Source of the DNA: Gammaproteobacteria bacterium
Lineage (GTDB): Bacteria; Pseudomonadota; Gammaproteobacteria; DSM-16500
Direction of reading: 5' to 3'
NCBI GenBank assembly: GCA_021156085.1
Contig: JAJNBC010000001.1
Span: forward strand, 1-64,000
Length of the DNA stretch: 64,000 nt
The notes under the pieces were generated by a model. It searched no databases. It had not been told where the DNA came from and was given only the letters and a program-made list of their open reading frames with translations. Position 1 is the first letter of the stretch; each line of letters opens with the position of its first letter. Position numbers and translations under genes: made by a program. Shown here one piece after another: positions 8,063 to 17,803 of the stretch.

Positions 8063-10027
8063 GTGAATAGAATTTCTAAAAAATTTCTGTTTTCTGAGAT
8101 GCAGTGCATTATATTCGCACTTATTTTGCCTTTAATGTATGCTGGACTATGGCTTTTTCTAAATACGCAGCTTCCGGGTAATGATGCTGCAAATTACTTA
8201 ATGACTTCGGTTGATATTTTCCACTCTTTTAAAGACCATGGTTTCTGGCACGGTATAGGAAGCGCTTATTTTCATAGGGGCTGGCGGCCTATTTTTTTTC
8301 CATTATTTGCCGTACCTTTTTTGCTTATTTTTCAGGGGAATTTATATTTTTCTTATACAGCAGTAGCCATGCTTTGCATGATAGCGAGCGTTATTTATAT
8401 TTATTTATTTTTTAGATTGCAACTTGAGCGATTTTCTGCGGTTATTGCTACGAGCTTGGTGGCATTATTGCCTTTTCTCCAAGCGCAAGCGCTTATGTTT
8501 TACGCAGAAGCAGCTTTGTTCCCATGTGTTATCGGATGTCTTTATCATTTAATTAAATCAGATTACCTACGTAATAGAAAACATGCGTGTGGTTTTATGA
8601 TTTTATTAGCGTTGGCATTCGCTATTAGGCCTGTTGAAGCTGTAACGCATTTTATTTTTGTATTTATTTTGTTTTTTTTCTTAGGATATTATCGGTCACA
8701 CTTTTCTATCAGACAAATTATATCTGTCCTAGCAATTAGTTTAACAATGTTATTTGGTATGTTTTTATTAGCTGTGCTCCCTTATATTCATTTCGTACCC
8801 GTGCATAATATAGATGATGGCGGAGTTCTAGATAAAAAAATGGCAAAAATGATTCACTCCGGATTAATTGGAGTAGGAATCAGCGCATTGTTGATATGGG
8901 TCATTCTAGTATTGTCTAGGGCGAAAAAAATTGGATATTATGTTTTGTCAAGCATAGAAAAGCACTCTCATAAGACTTTGCTAGTTCCGGTTTTCTTTAT
9001 AGCATTGATGCTCGTGTTTATCTGGTTTTTACCAGCAGGGTTTGAAACATTCCAGTGGGTATACCGTACTTCGCTTGGAGATGTGGCAAGCAGTACGGGA
9101 TCATTAACAGGGTCCCATTTTTCTTGGGATGTATTGCAAATATATATTCGCGCCGAAGGTATTTTACCGGTTATTGGAATTATTTTAATTGCAGTTATTG
9201 CATTTTTTTCTCTTTCTCATTTGCAGAAGCGTTCTCTTGCTTTATCACATCCTTTTATTTTTTTGTTACTTTTAGCGCCTTTTCCTATTTGGGAAGCATT
9301 TTATACTGTTCAGATTGTGACACGTAAATTATCCATTGCTATCCCTGCTATGTTGATGGCTTTTTTATTACTTGCTCTTTCGCGCGGTCGGGGCTGGTTT
9401 TTCCGTATAGTAAGCATTGCTTTTTTGACATGTATGCTGTTTGGCCTAAATATTTTTTCAATATTTATTGCACCCTCTCAAAAAACTAACTCCCTTATAA
9501 AAAATACGGTGGGTTATTTTGTGCCTGAACCTGTGAAGTTGAGGCCTAACCCACATCATATTGTGATTGATTTTTTAACCACACAGGCGGCGCGCTATCA
9601 CTTAACTTCTATTGCGATGGAACTTAATCCTGGTACACCTGATGCGAGGCACCCCCTAGAAGCGGAGCCTGTCGATCCATTTTTGATAAGTACGATGGCT
9701 GTGGCATCCAAACAGCCCTATTCTGTATCTTATCCTTATTTTAGTGTTTATTCACCAAATAATATTCGAGATATGGCCAGCAAATATGACGCTGTTTTTC
9801 TATTTGGCCTAGCGAATGAAATGGTTATTTCGAAGACGGCTGCCCAAGCTTATTTCAAGCAGTATATTGCTGAGAAGAATCCTAGCCTGAAAACTCTTTA
9901 TGAATTTTTAACGTATTATTCAAAAAATAAATTAATCGCCAAGAAGTGGATAGTAGGCCCTTGTATCAATATCAAAACTGAAAAATATGAAGATTATCGT
10001 GGATGCTTATTGCTGCGTCGGACATAA
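8063..10027 (+). CDS. polytopic GT-C-like glycosyltransferase, paralogue A2
   Basis: A tandem paralogue of the preceding gene (654 residues, GTG start 27 bases after it). Shared blocks include N-T-Q-L-P, D-A-A-N-Y-L in the first loop, H-R-G-W-R-P-I-F-F-P, F-Y-A-E-A-A-L-F-P, R-P-V-E-A-V-T-H, W-V-Y-R-T-S-L-G-D-V and the C-terminal K-N-P-S-L-K-T. The shared periplasmic-loop acidic motif and C-terminal soluble domain suggest transfer of a lipid-linked sugar, with the two copies differing in donor or acceptor. It differs from A1 mainly by an insertion around residues 245-310 between helices. The reading frame is certain, and family assignment rests on topology and motif style. Confidence 0.7.
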   Translation: MNRISKKFLFSEMQCIIFALILPLMYAGLWLFLNTQLPGNDAANYLMTSVDIFHSFKDHGFWHGIGSAYFHRGWRPIFFPLFAVPFLLIFQGNLYFSYTAVAMLCMIASVIYIYLFFRLQLERFSAVIATSLVALLPFLQAQALMFYAEAALFPCVIGCLYHLIKSDYLRNRKHACGFMILLALAFAIRPVEAVTHFIFVFILFFFLGYYRSHFSIRQIISVLAISLTMLFGMFLLAVLPYIHFVPVHNIDDGGVLDKKMAKMIHSGLIGVGISALLIWVILVLSRAKKIGYYVLSSIEKHSHKTLLVPVFFIALMLVFIWFLPAGFETFQWVYRTSLGDVASSTGSLTGSHFSWDVLQIYIRAEGILPVIGIILIAVIAFFSLSHLQKRSLALSHPFIFLLLLAPFPIWEAFYTVQIVTRKLSIAIPAMLMAFLLLALSRGRGWFFRIVSIAFLTCMLFGLNIFSIFIAPSQKTNSLIKNTVGYFVPEPVKLRPNPHHIVIDFLTTQAARYHLTSIAMELNPGTPDARHPLEAEPVDPFLISTMAVASKQPYSVSYPYFSVYSPNNIRDMASKYDAVFLFGLANEMVISKTAAQAYFKQYIAEKNPSLKTLYEFLTYYSKNKLIAKKWIVGPCINIKTEKYEDYRGCLLLRRT

Positions 10028-10054
10028 GCATTCAATGACGTTAATTTATAGGGC

Positions 10055-10159
10055 ATAACATAAATTTTTTTAGTGACTAAGTTTATGTCATCACGTTACG
10101 TATGGTTTAACAAATAAAGTGCAGAAGGTTGGCGACTGCCGCTATTGTAAAAACAATAG
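10055..10159. terminator. two inverted repeats between convergent genes
   Basis: The 170-base gap between the plus-strand A2 gene and the minus-strand YbhN-like gene contains two inverted repeats. The first has arms at 10055-10064 and 10082-10091 (ATAACATAAA against TTTATGTCAT, nine of ten paired). The second is a perfect hairpin, CTATTGT, AAAA loop, ACAATAG, at 10142-10159. Neither has a strong run of T after it, so intrinsic termination is only a suggestion. The convergent setting makes a bidirectional terminator reasonable. Confidence 0.35.
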
Positions 10160-10197
10160 GTAGCTATGCGGGGTGGCAGGCACTAGATTTCGGAATG

Positions 10198-11205
10198 TTA
10201 TCCCAAAGTTGATTTAACTGATTTTGCCTCCAGAAGGGCATTTTTCTTTAATAGGCGGCTATCAAAAATGAAAATAGCTATGCCAGGTAAATAGCATAAA
10301 ATTCCAATTACTCTATAAGCTAGAAAAATGGTGGCATAGGTTGTGATGGTGCCGGGGTTTAATAGTAATATGATATTCGCGAATGCGGCTTCGCCTATTC
10401 CAAACCCGCCTGGAGCTATGGGTATTAAATTAATAAGTTGTGTTATTGAGGCTGCAATCATATAGTCAAATAAAGAAATAGTGGGAAAATGCATCATTTT
10501 TGCAATTAATGCGCAGGTTAGTACAATTAAGACTTGAATGATCACGGAGGCTATCAAACAGTTAAAGATAATTTGCTTGGAATGGCGATATACACGCACA
10601 GCCTCTAGTAAAGACAATCCTGTTTTTAGCCATTTTTTATCTGAAAAACGATTGCAGAACCATTTAGTTAAACCGAGTTTCGGAGGAAGAAGCACAGAGA
10701 CAAGAAATAATATTAAGAAGCTGAGACAAAACGCTAAACATATAAAAATAAAATAAAAAGGGGTATTGTGTTGAGAAAGCAAGCTTAAGTGGAGTAAGGA
10801 GCATAAACCAACAGCAATGAATATGCCTATTAAACCTGTTATCCTATCAAATAAAATGGATAACATAACAGCACTGCGTTTATCTGTTTTTTTAAAAAGA
10901 AAATAACAACGAAAAAAATCTCCCCCCACGCCGCCTGGCAGTAAGTTATTAAAGGCAATGCCAAGATAAGTGGGAATAAGAGTGTGTTGAAAATCCAAAG
11001 AAATTTTTTGTGCTTTGTTTAACTGATACCAACGCCATGAACTGAGAATGACCACGGAAAAATAAAGCAAGATAGTACAACATAGTGGTAAGGGAGAGTA
11101 TAATAGTTGCGGAAGCAGACTGAAATTTAGCTTGGAAGTTTTGGTAAGAAACCAAAGTAGAAATATAGAGACAAGTATTTTTAATATTATTATTAATTTT
11201 CTCAT
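10198..11205 (-). CDS. YbhN/UPF0104-type membrane protein (LPG-synthase TM-region family)
   Basis: A 335-residue protein with about eight hydrophobic helices and the two hallmark motifs of the lysylphosphatidylglycerol-synthase transmembrane-region family: L-P-G-G-V-G-G-D after helix 3 and P-G-G-F-G-I-G-E-A near residue 265. It lacks the cytosolic acyl-transfer domain of MprF. Members such as AglD and YbhN are found in glycosylation and envelope loci and are suspected to handle lipid-linked intermediates. The gene begins in TAATG with the stop of the upstream GT-C gene, so the two are co-transcribed and probably act together. Substrate unknown. Confidence 0.85.
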   Translation of the reverse strand: MRKLIIILKILVSIFLLWFLTKTSKLNFSLLPQLLYSPLPLCCTILLYFSVVILSSWRWYQLNKAQKISLDFQHTLIPTYLGIAFNNLLPGGVGGDFFRCYFLFKKTDKRSAVMLSILFDRITGLIGIFIAVGLCSLLHLSLLSQHNTPFYFIFICLAFCLSFLILFLVSVLLPPKLGLTKWFCNRFSDKKWLKTGLSLLEAVRVYRHSKQIIFNCLIASVIIQVLIVLTCALIAKMMHFPTISLFDYMIAASITQLINLIPIAPGGFGIGEAAFANIILLLNPGTITTYATIFLAYRVIGILCYLPGIAIFIFDSRLLKKNALLEAKSVKSTLG

Positions 11206-12896
11206 TATTTATATTTTTTTAAAAAATTTTTATAGAAGTCAAAACGATTGTAGGGGGGAATTTCACGTGTGTCAATCGTCACTACAGGCAGTGTGATCGT
11301 TGAATTGGTACGTTGGCTCCGGCTGAGATGCTCATTGCTATTAACAATCAGTTTACCCCACGGTATATCTGTTACCTCTATTTCGTTTTCTTTATAAATT
11401 ACAGAGTTATGCTGATGATAATTTGAGGGGTACCCCATCATCATCAAGCTATGAAGAATGACTCCAATGACTTGCTGCTGGAATTGACAGGTTCGCATGC
11501 CGTATTCATAGGCGGTAGGGACATTATTTGCATAATGATAATTTTTTCCATTATCGCAATCGATCGCGTGAATTAAAACCTTTTTACCTTGTCTTAGCAA
11601 AGGAATGACTTTCTTAGTCAGTTGTTGCTGAACATGGCGAAAATCATTTTCATGAGGCCCAACAATACCATCAGCCATCATCCAATTTGCATAACCTATC
11701 CCAAAAAGAGCGATGAAAATAAAGCAGAAAGAGCCTACTATCTTAGGGATGCCAAATAGAATATTTCTAGAAGGAGGGGAAAGAGATAATTGATTGATCG
11801 ACCAGAAAATAATATAGAGTAAGAGAGGCATTGTAGCGAGAGTATAGCGAAATGTAATAGCATGTTCTGAGGTAGCAAGTACCGGTGAATAAGCCATAAA
11901 AAAAAGTATGAATAGGCTGGCAATGGATTGAATACTATTTTTAGCGATTAATGGCATGCTGTGTATATGGCTAGTAATGTTAGTATAAATGAGCGCAACT
12001 AAGAAAATAACACAAATAGCTATTAGAGGTAATGGGGATTCAAAATGAGAATTCCCCCATAGCCAAAGCGCCGAATGTGCTGATAATGTATCAAATATCC
12101 ACAGAAATCGACTCAATAGATGGGCGGTTTCCAGAGTTCCAGGTCTATTTCCATACTGTAAATTCACATGAAATAATAAATGCACCACGATAATGGTGAT
12201 GAAATAAGCGACCATCATTAGCAGAATGAGTTTAGCTATATAGAAAAAAAATTTTTTCTTAGGCGTGAGCTTGGGGTGAGCTAAGATAAATGAATTTAAA
12301 TAACAAATACTCAGCAATGTCCAGCCATACATAGAAGACAAAGGATAATCTAACAAGCCAACATAAAATAATATACACCCTATAAATAAATATCTTTTCT
12401 TTAATTTTTCTGCGGCGGCATTAAATGAGCAATACCAGAAAAATAGAGCGCAAAAAGTCAGAAATAATGCGGAAATAATCAAAGAATAATTTGCGGTTGC
12501 TGCAAATAGTTGATAAGCAGGAAGTGTGAACGCTGAAATAGCAAAAGTAGCTGCCAATAATCTATTTGAATTAAAAAAGAGTTGCCAACGATATAGAAAA
12601 AGGCCTAATACACCTATAAATAGCACGCATATCAAGCGTACATATACTGACTGATGCAAATTTAATGAGATAAGATCGGTCAGGTAGAAGGATAACATAC
12701 AGACGGGCCGAACTAATTGGAAGACAGTGTTGTAGTAGAGATAACCAAAATCAGATATTTTCATCCGCGGCCATATTTCCCACATGAGGTCATCTTGGCG
12801 TAAATAATTATTTGATAAAATGGCAGGAGACAGGGCTACGAATAAGCTTAGTAAAATAACCCCATAAAATAGGAAATGGCTTTTTTGAGATTGCAT
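11205..12896 (-). CDS. polytopic GtrII/GT-C-like glycosyltransferase, paralogue B1
   Basis: A 563-residue protein with about eleven hydrophobic helices and a ~130-residue soluble C-terminus. The first loop has N-Y-L-R-Q-D-D-L, an Asp-Asp pair as in many GT-C and GtrII-type glucosyltransferases. The frame is open to a TTG at 12938, but the ATG at 12896 directly precedes the first helix and matches the start of paralogue B2, so it is preferred. B2 is transcribed in the opposite direction just upstream and shares L-Y-Y-N-T-V, L-F-A-A-T-A-N-Y, L-L-D-Y-P-L-S-S-M-Y and A-D-G-I-V-G-P. The gene overlaps the YbhN-like gene by one base. Predicted role: periplasmic addition of a side sugar, substrate unknown. 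Confidence 0.7.
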   Translation of the reverse strand: MQSQKSHFLFYGVILLSLFVALSPAILSNNYLRQDDLMWEIWPRMKISDFGYLYYNTVFQLVRPVCMLSFYLTDLISLNLHQSVYVRLICVLFIGVLGLFLYRWQLFFNSNRLLAATFAISAFTLPAYQLFAATANYSLIISALFLTFCALFFWYCSFNAAAEKLKKRYLFIGCILFYVGLLDYPLSSMYGWTLLSICYLNSFILAHPKLTPKKKFFFYIAKLILLMMVAYFITIIVVHLLFHVNLQYGNRPGTLETAHLLSRFLWIFDTLSAHSALWLWGNSHFESPLPLIAICVIFLVALIYTNITSHIHSMPLIAKNSIQSIASLFILFFMAYSPVLATSEHAITFRYTLATMPLLLYIIFWSINQLSLSPPSRNILFGIPKIVGSFCFIFIALFGIGYANWMMADGIVGPHENDFRHVQQQLTKKVIPLLRQGKKVLIHAIDCDNGKNYHYANNVPTAYEYGMRTCQFQQQVIGVILHSLMMMGYPSNYHQHNSVIYKENEIEVTDIPWGKLIVNSNEHLSRSQRTNSTITLPVVTIDTREIPPYNRFDFYKNFLKKYK

Positions 12897-13015
12897 GTGC
12901 ACCCCAGAATGAGGGGGTTGATTGTATGTACAGAACAATGAGGTGTCAACAATTACCCCTCATTTTTAGACGTAGGTTATTTTTAAGGGGGTATTTTAGA
13001 TAAGAGAGTGAATGC

Positions 13016-13045
13016 TTGACGGATAACTATCATTGATGCTTAAAT
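13016..13045 (+). promoter_or_regulatory. candidate sigma-70 promoter for paralogue B2
   Basis: TTGACG at 13016-13021 and TTAAAT at 13040-13045 are separated by 18 bases and lie upstream of the ribosome site GGAGG and ATG 13070. The -35 element matches consensus at five of six positions, the -10 element at four. The element sits in the divergent gap between B1 and B2. This was found by eye only. Confidence 0.35.
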
Positions 13046-13069
13046 TCGCAGTTATAAAGTGGAGGTCGC

Positions 13070-14758
13070 ATGGACAAGGGAAACGATAGTTCTATTAGAA
13101 AAGAAAATATATGGAGCTATGTTATTATTTTTTTATTTTTATTTTTGGCACTTAGCCCAGTTATTGTATCGGATAATTATTTAAGACAAGATGATTTAAA
13201 AACCGGGATATGGTGGGGCATGAGTATGCCCGATGAGGGCTATCTTTATTACAATACAGTTTATCAGTTAGTGAGGCCTCTGTGTTTCTTTTTGTTCTTT
13301 ATTATTGATCTATTATCAATCAATATGCATTATGCAGTCTATGTAAGATTGATGAGTATTATTGTTGTCGCTGTGTCAGGTATCTTGCTTTATCGTTGGC
13401 AATTATTATTTAATCCTAATAGATTGTTAGCAATGACCTTCGCAATTGCAGTTTTTACCTTGCCAGGGATTCAATTGTTTGCTGCTACAGCAAATTATTT
13501 TCTTATCCTTTTCGGAATATTGCTTGTCCTAGGTGGAGCATTATGTTGGTATAAAGCGTATGTTCATGAAGCCCGGTCAGCTAAGCGTAGGTATTATCTG
13601 ATCGGATGCTTGCTTTTTTTTGCAAGCTTGTTGGATTATCCTCTCTCTTCTATGTATGTTTGGTCGCTGTTGATAATGGCATATTTGAATACGTTGAGAA
13701 TAGTCGATAGATTGCAAGCCATTAAAAAAAGATTTTTTTATGTCGCATCTGCTATTACTTTATCGATGACTATGGGATATTTTATTTTTATTAAGCTATT
13801 TCATTTTATATTTAAAGTTAATTTGAGTTATGGTACACCGGCGGTTATTGATACAACTCATTTGCCTCTTCGTTTTGTTGCGATGATTAATATTCTTATT
13901 TTGCATGCACATCAATGGTTATATGAGCCAGTCGATCCGCGGACAAATTATTTTCCTATCGTATTTATTTTATTATCGTGTGCGGCGGCGTTTGCTCGTA
14001 TCCATTTTTTAAATGGTCAGCGTCACTTTTTAATTATAGCCAGAAATATAGGCGTTAACTTAGGGGTTTGTTTTATCCTTTTTGTTTTAGCCTATTCCCC
14101 CTTGCTTGCTTTACCAGGCATTTCTTATACATTTCGTTATACAGTAGCAACCATGCCAATTTTATTATACCTCTTTTTCTGGTCAGTGAATGAAAATAGT
14201 ATTTTGTACACAGTTGAGCATTTATTTTTAACGAATCTACTTAAAAAATTCTGTGCTATTTTATTTATTGGCATCATGTTGTTTGGCATGTATCATGCCA
14301 ATATGATGACTGCTGATGGTATTGTGGGGCCGCAAACGCGTGATTTTGAATTTATTGAGCGAGAGTTAACAGAGAAATTTATTCCTCTCATTAAGCAACA
14401 TAAAAGAATAGCCCTTCATGTGATTGAATGTGATCAAAGTCTTGGAAAAAGTTATATCTATGAACCCCATGTTCCGAATAATCTTGAATATGGGATGCGG
14501 CTTTGCATGTTTCCCAACCACCTGATTGGAGCTATCAATCATAGTTTAATGACTTTAGGTTATATCTCAAATTTTCACCGTGCAAATACAGTGCTTACTA
14601 TAGGAAAGGAAACGATTGTTAAAGATATTCCTTGGGGGTATATGGTGTTTAGTACTTCAGATAAGGTGCATTATTCAGAAGGCAATGTGTCTGTTATAAC
14701 CATTGATATGCGACGTGTCACGCCGTATAAGCATTTGGATTTTTATAAGGGTTTGTGA
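13070..14758 (+). CDS. polytopic GtrII/GT-C-like glycosyltransferase, paralogue B2
   Basis: The divergent paralogue of B1: 562 residues, same topology, and the same motifs including N-Y-L-R-Q-D-D-L, F-R-Y-T-V-A-T-M-P and, in the C-terminal soluble part, Y-G-M-R-L-C and D-I-P-W-G. The start is secure: GGAGG lies five bases before the ATG. A head-to-head paralogous pair implies an inverted duplication followed by divergence. Both end in a similar R-x-x-P-Y-x-x-x-D-F-Y-K segment. Presumed to use a polyprenyl-phosphate sugar at the periplasmic face. No donor or acceptor can be named. Confidence 0.7.
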   Translation: MDKGNDSSIRKENIWSYVIIFLFLFLALSPVIVSDNYLRQDDLKTGIWWGMSMPDEGYLYYNTVYQLVRPLCFFLFFIIDLLSINMHYAVYVRLMSIIVVAVSGILLYRWQLLFNPNRLLAMTFAIAVFTLPGIQLFAATANYFLILFGILLVLGGALCWYKAYVHEARSAKRRYYLIGCLLFFASLLDYPLSSMYVWSLLIMAYLNTLRIVDRLQAIKKRFFYVASAITLSMTMGYFIFIKLFHFIFKVNLSYGTPAVIDTTHLPLRFVAMINILILHAHQWLYEPVDPRTNYFPIVFILLSCAAAFARIHFLNGQRHFLIIARNIGVNLGVCFILFVLAYSPLLALPGISYTFRYTVATMPILLYLFFWSVNENSILYTVEHLFLTNLLKKFCAILFIGIMLFGMYHANMMTADGIVGPQTRDFEFIERELTEKFIPLIKQHKRIALHVIECDQSLGKSYIYEPHVPNNLEYGMRLCMFPNHLIGAINHSLMTLGYISNFHRANTVLTIGKETIVKDIPWGYMVFSTSDKVHYSEGNVSVITIDMRRVTPYKHLDFYKGL

Positions 14759-14797
14759 GGGTTATGGAAAAAGTATCGCATTTTGGATTGAAAAATA

Positions 14798-16336
14798 ATG
14801 GTTATGGGGAATATTAGATACAATTCGTCTGTGCATGGTTTTTTTATTATCTCATTGATTGCTGGCCTATTTGGATATTGGTTTGCTCAACAACAGTTAC
14901 TGTTTTTATCGCCTGATGCATTTGCGTCGTATCCAAAAATTTATTTTTTTATTACTATCCTTAAATGTTTTTTTACCATTTTTGTGTTTTTTTTGTTAAC
15001 GTATTTATTAATGCGTCATTTTTCACGGAAAAAACTTGGCGTGTTGACAGTAGCTACTGCTTTCTTTCCTCTCTTATTTGTATATCTCCATTGCCCTCTT
15101 TATTTAATTTGTATGTTCATTATAGTCGTGCAATTAGCCTGCTTATTTTGTAAGTGGCGAGCCAAGGATTACTCCTGGCTGGTAACAACATACTCTGTAG
15201 ATTTAATTGCTCTAGTACTCCTACTCCTGCTACATTTGATATTTACCTCCGAATTTTCACCCTTACACTGGAAATTCTCATTAATCACCACCACCACGGA
15301 GCCTATCCCAATTTTGGCGCCTTTATACAAGAGCTATGCGCAAGCTAAACAATTTGCTTTTTCAACCATGGATTATGCAGAATGGGCTGGAATATTAAAC
15401 CCACCTATTACCCTAGCTTCTCCTCTTTTACAATTTTTAACACTCATTTTAGATCTTCCAAGCATTAACCCGGTTACATTTCACATGGTATTAGCCGCAA
15501 TAAACTTTCTATTAATTATCGTAGGATCATTTGGTTGCTATTTATTTCTTAAATATGCTGCGAAAATTCATGCTATCTATGCCTTTCTAGGAGGTTATTT
15601 AATGTTTTTTGGCGTATCTCCTTACCTGAGAATGATGCAACAAGCTGATGGGGGAGTCTTCCTGTCTTCCTATGGAGTTTTTCCTTATTGTTTGCTGTTA
15701 CTTTCATTAGCATTTGAAAAGAAAAATTATCTACTTTCCACCTGGGCTGGATTAGCTTTGGCTTCGCAGTTTTTTATTCTTACTCCCCACCCCGAAGGAA
15801 TTATCTATTCAGTTTTTTTTCTGGGCATATACGCTCTTGGGTTAATGATATTTTCTCCTTATTCGCGCTGGTACCAACGAGTTCTATTAACAGCAGTCAC
15901 TTTTTTTTCATTTTTTCTTCTAACCGCCTATATTGTAGTACCAACGTTTATAGATCAATATACAGGTAACATGCATACTATTTCGCATCTGAATATTGGT
16001 GTAAGTAAACTCGACGATTTTAAAGTTTTTAAGTGTATATTTTTAATATTTACTCCACTTTCATTATTGTTATTGTGGAGAAATAGAGAATCCTATCCAA
16101 CCTATTTATCATCCTTATTTTTCTGTTTATTTTTATACGCAATATTTATTTCCACTACTAATATGCATTTTAACCACATAATAATGCAGTTTTTTCATAT
16201 TGGGTTACATATTGATTTTCCTTGGCGTATTGGCATGTATGTATGTTTAAGTATTTTTATCATTGCCACAATTTGCCTGGACTCACTAGCTAATCATTTT
16301 ATGCGGCTTATAATCTTTTTAGTACCGGGAAAATGA
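14798..16336 (+). CDS. membrane half of a split YfhO-like protein, copy 1
   Basis: A 512-residue protein consisting almost wholly of hydrophobic helices (about twelve). The first loop has S-P-D-A-F-A-S-Y-P and a later loop T-M-D-Y-A-E-W-A. The region P-H-P-E-G-I-I-Y-S and the overall layout resemble the membrane part of YfhO-family GT-C proteins, which transfer sugars from undecaprenyl phosphate. The C-terminal periplasmic domain expected in one chain is instead encoded by the next gene, which begins within the stop codon of this one (ATGA, 16333-16336). An equivalent pair lies at 19994-22992. YfhO kinship is inferred from topology and the partner's C-terminal motif. Confidence 0.65.
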   Translation: MVMGNIRYNSSVHGFFIISLIAGLFGYWFAQQQLLFLSPDAFASYPKIYFFITILKCFFTIFVFFLLTYLLMRHFSRKKLGVLTVATAFFPLLFVYLHCPLYLICMFIIVVQLACLFCKWRAKDYSWLVTTYSVDLIALVLLLLLHLIFTSEFSPLHWKFSLITTTTEPIPILAPLYKSYAQAKQFAFSTMDYAEWAGILNPPITLASPLLQFLTLILDLPSINPVTFHMVLAAINFLLIIVGSFGCYLFLKYAAKIHAIYAFLGGYLMFFGVSPYLRMMQQADGGVFLSSYGVFPYCLLLLSLAFEKKNYLLSTWAGLALASQFFILTPHPEGIIYSVFFLGIYALGLMIFSPYSRWYQRVLLTAVTFFSFFLLTAYIVVPTFIDQYTGNMHTISHLNIGVSKLDDFKVFKCIFLIFTPLSLLLLWRNRESYPTYLSSLFFCLFLYAIFISTTNMHFNHIIMQFFHIGLHIDFPWRIGMYVCLSIFIIATICLDSLANHFMRLIIFLVPGK

Positions 16337-17784
16337 AAATGAAATTATTGGATTATGCTTCTCTAAAGATAAAACAAAAAATCTTATTTAATTTATTTTC
16401 ACTTTTTCTTATATTTTTTATAATTCAATTATTTCCTTTTGAACCCTTAAGATCTTTTGAAATGGCAGAGGAGGGAGTCAATTGCCCTTACTACTTTACT
16501 CTACAATCATTACTTGCAAGATATCCTCTTTTGGCTGCAGATAAGGCGAATGCGAAATTTATAAAACAGAAACTCCAAAAATTCGAAAATAAAATGACCA
16601 ATCCATTTTTGCCATTTACTGTGGTAAATCATTATAAAAACCCTTATTTTAATAACCTGGCTAAACTTAATTTACGAAGTATTAATTTTTCCAATTCAGA
16701 TGACGAAATTATTAGAGCAGCCTCTAAAACAGCGCCGATTGTGGATGGCTTTTATCTTGATAAAAATATAAATTGCATAAGTCCCCTCTATAACTGGGGC
16801 AATCCCACAAGACGGGTTTTGCGTTTTAATTTAAATGGATTATATGATCAATTACCGAATAAATATTCTCAAATAATGATGGCTTCTCCCCCACTATGGA
16901 TTACAGGCGCTTCCCCCGGTTATTTTATCCTGAATCAGACCGAGACATTTGATACACGTTACATGACCGGCTTGCCTATGTTAACTGCATTATACGTTCT
17001 ACCAAAAAATGATTTTACCAATTATGGTAGCTTTGAAAGCCCCGCTACCTGGTTATATTTTAATATTGACTCACTGAGAGATCCTATTATTCGTAAGATG
17101 TTGAACATAGGTGGCATTGATATATTTACTATTCTTACTAAGGACTTAAAAGATAAAAAAATACCTAACGTATTTATGCTGCCAACAAAAATCAATCCGT
17201 TATTTGGAAAGAATTTTAAATCATTTGTAAATGAAGAATCGTATGGGCTAGTATATTTTGCAAATAATATAACTTATGAAAACTCTGACGACATTGAAAG
17301 CCAGGAGAGATATATCAAACATTATTTCTCTCATCATGATGATGTTGTGGATTTTAGAAAAAAAATAAATATCTTATATCATAAATTAATGCAACTAAAA
17401 TATAAAGATGATGTCATTTTAGAATTTCCAAAAATATTTTCTAATTTGGATAATTCAACAAGAAATCAAAAAAAAGGGGAGGTTAGTATTCATGGAATTA
17501 TTGCTGAACGCGCATTTTTTACAACAAACTGTCTACAAAAAAATTGTTTATTTGTCTTTAATATTGGAAAAGCACCTGGTTGGCACGCATTTGTGAACAA
17601 TACAGAAAGCAATATCATGCGTGCTAATTTTGCTTTTATGGCAACGGAAGTCCCTCAGGGCATCGCTACAGTGTGGTTTATTTATGCCCCTACATCAAAA
17701 TTGATAAGTTACTTCGTTAGTATTTTTACTTTATTAATAATCTTTTTAATGACTGGTTTCAAGAAATCAGAGATTAAAATATAG
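16333..17784 (+). CDS. periplasmic-domain half of a split YfhO-like protein, copy 1
   Basis: A 483-residue protein with one N-terminal helix (residues ~16-36), a large soluble domain and one C-terminal helix (~455-475). Near residue 415 it has G-W-H-A-F-V-N-N followed by R-A-N-F-A-F-M-A and V-P-Q-G, which resembles the YfhO C-terminal signature (GW-x-AYV-x-G, then hydrophobic block and VPxG). Four Cys positions are shared with its paralogue (E-G-V-N-C, I-N-C-I, T-N-C, K-N-C), suggesting disulfides in the periplasm. The four-base ATGA overlap with the membrane half implies translational coupling and a one-to-one complex. Confidence 0.65.
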   Translation: MKMKLLDYASLKIKQKILFNLFSLFLIFFIIQLFPFEPLRSFEMAEEGVNCPYYFTLQSLLARYPLLAADKANAKFIKQKLQKFENKMTNPFLPFTVVNHYKNPYFNNLAKLNLRSINFSNSDDEIIRAASKTAPIVDGFYLDKNINCISPLYNWGNPTRRVLRFNLNGLYDQLPNKYSQIMMASPPLWITGASPGYFILNQTETFDTRYMTGLPMLTALYVLPKNDFTNYGSFESPATWLYFNIDSLRDPIIRKMLNIGGIDIFTILTKDLKDKKIPNVFMLPTKINPLFGKNFKSFVNEESYGLVYFANNITYENSDDIESQERYIKHYFSHHDDVVDFRKKINILYHKLMQLKYKDDVILEFPKIFSNLDNSTRNQKKGEVSIHGIIAERAFFTTNCLQKNCLFVFNIGKAPGWHAFVNNTESNIMRANFAFMATEVPQGIATVWFIYAPTSKLISYFVSIFTLLIIFLMTGFKKSEIKI

Positions 17785-17803
17785 AATGTTATAGTGGGTT
17801 TGT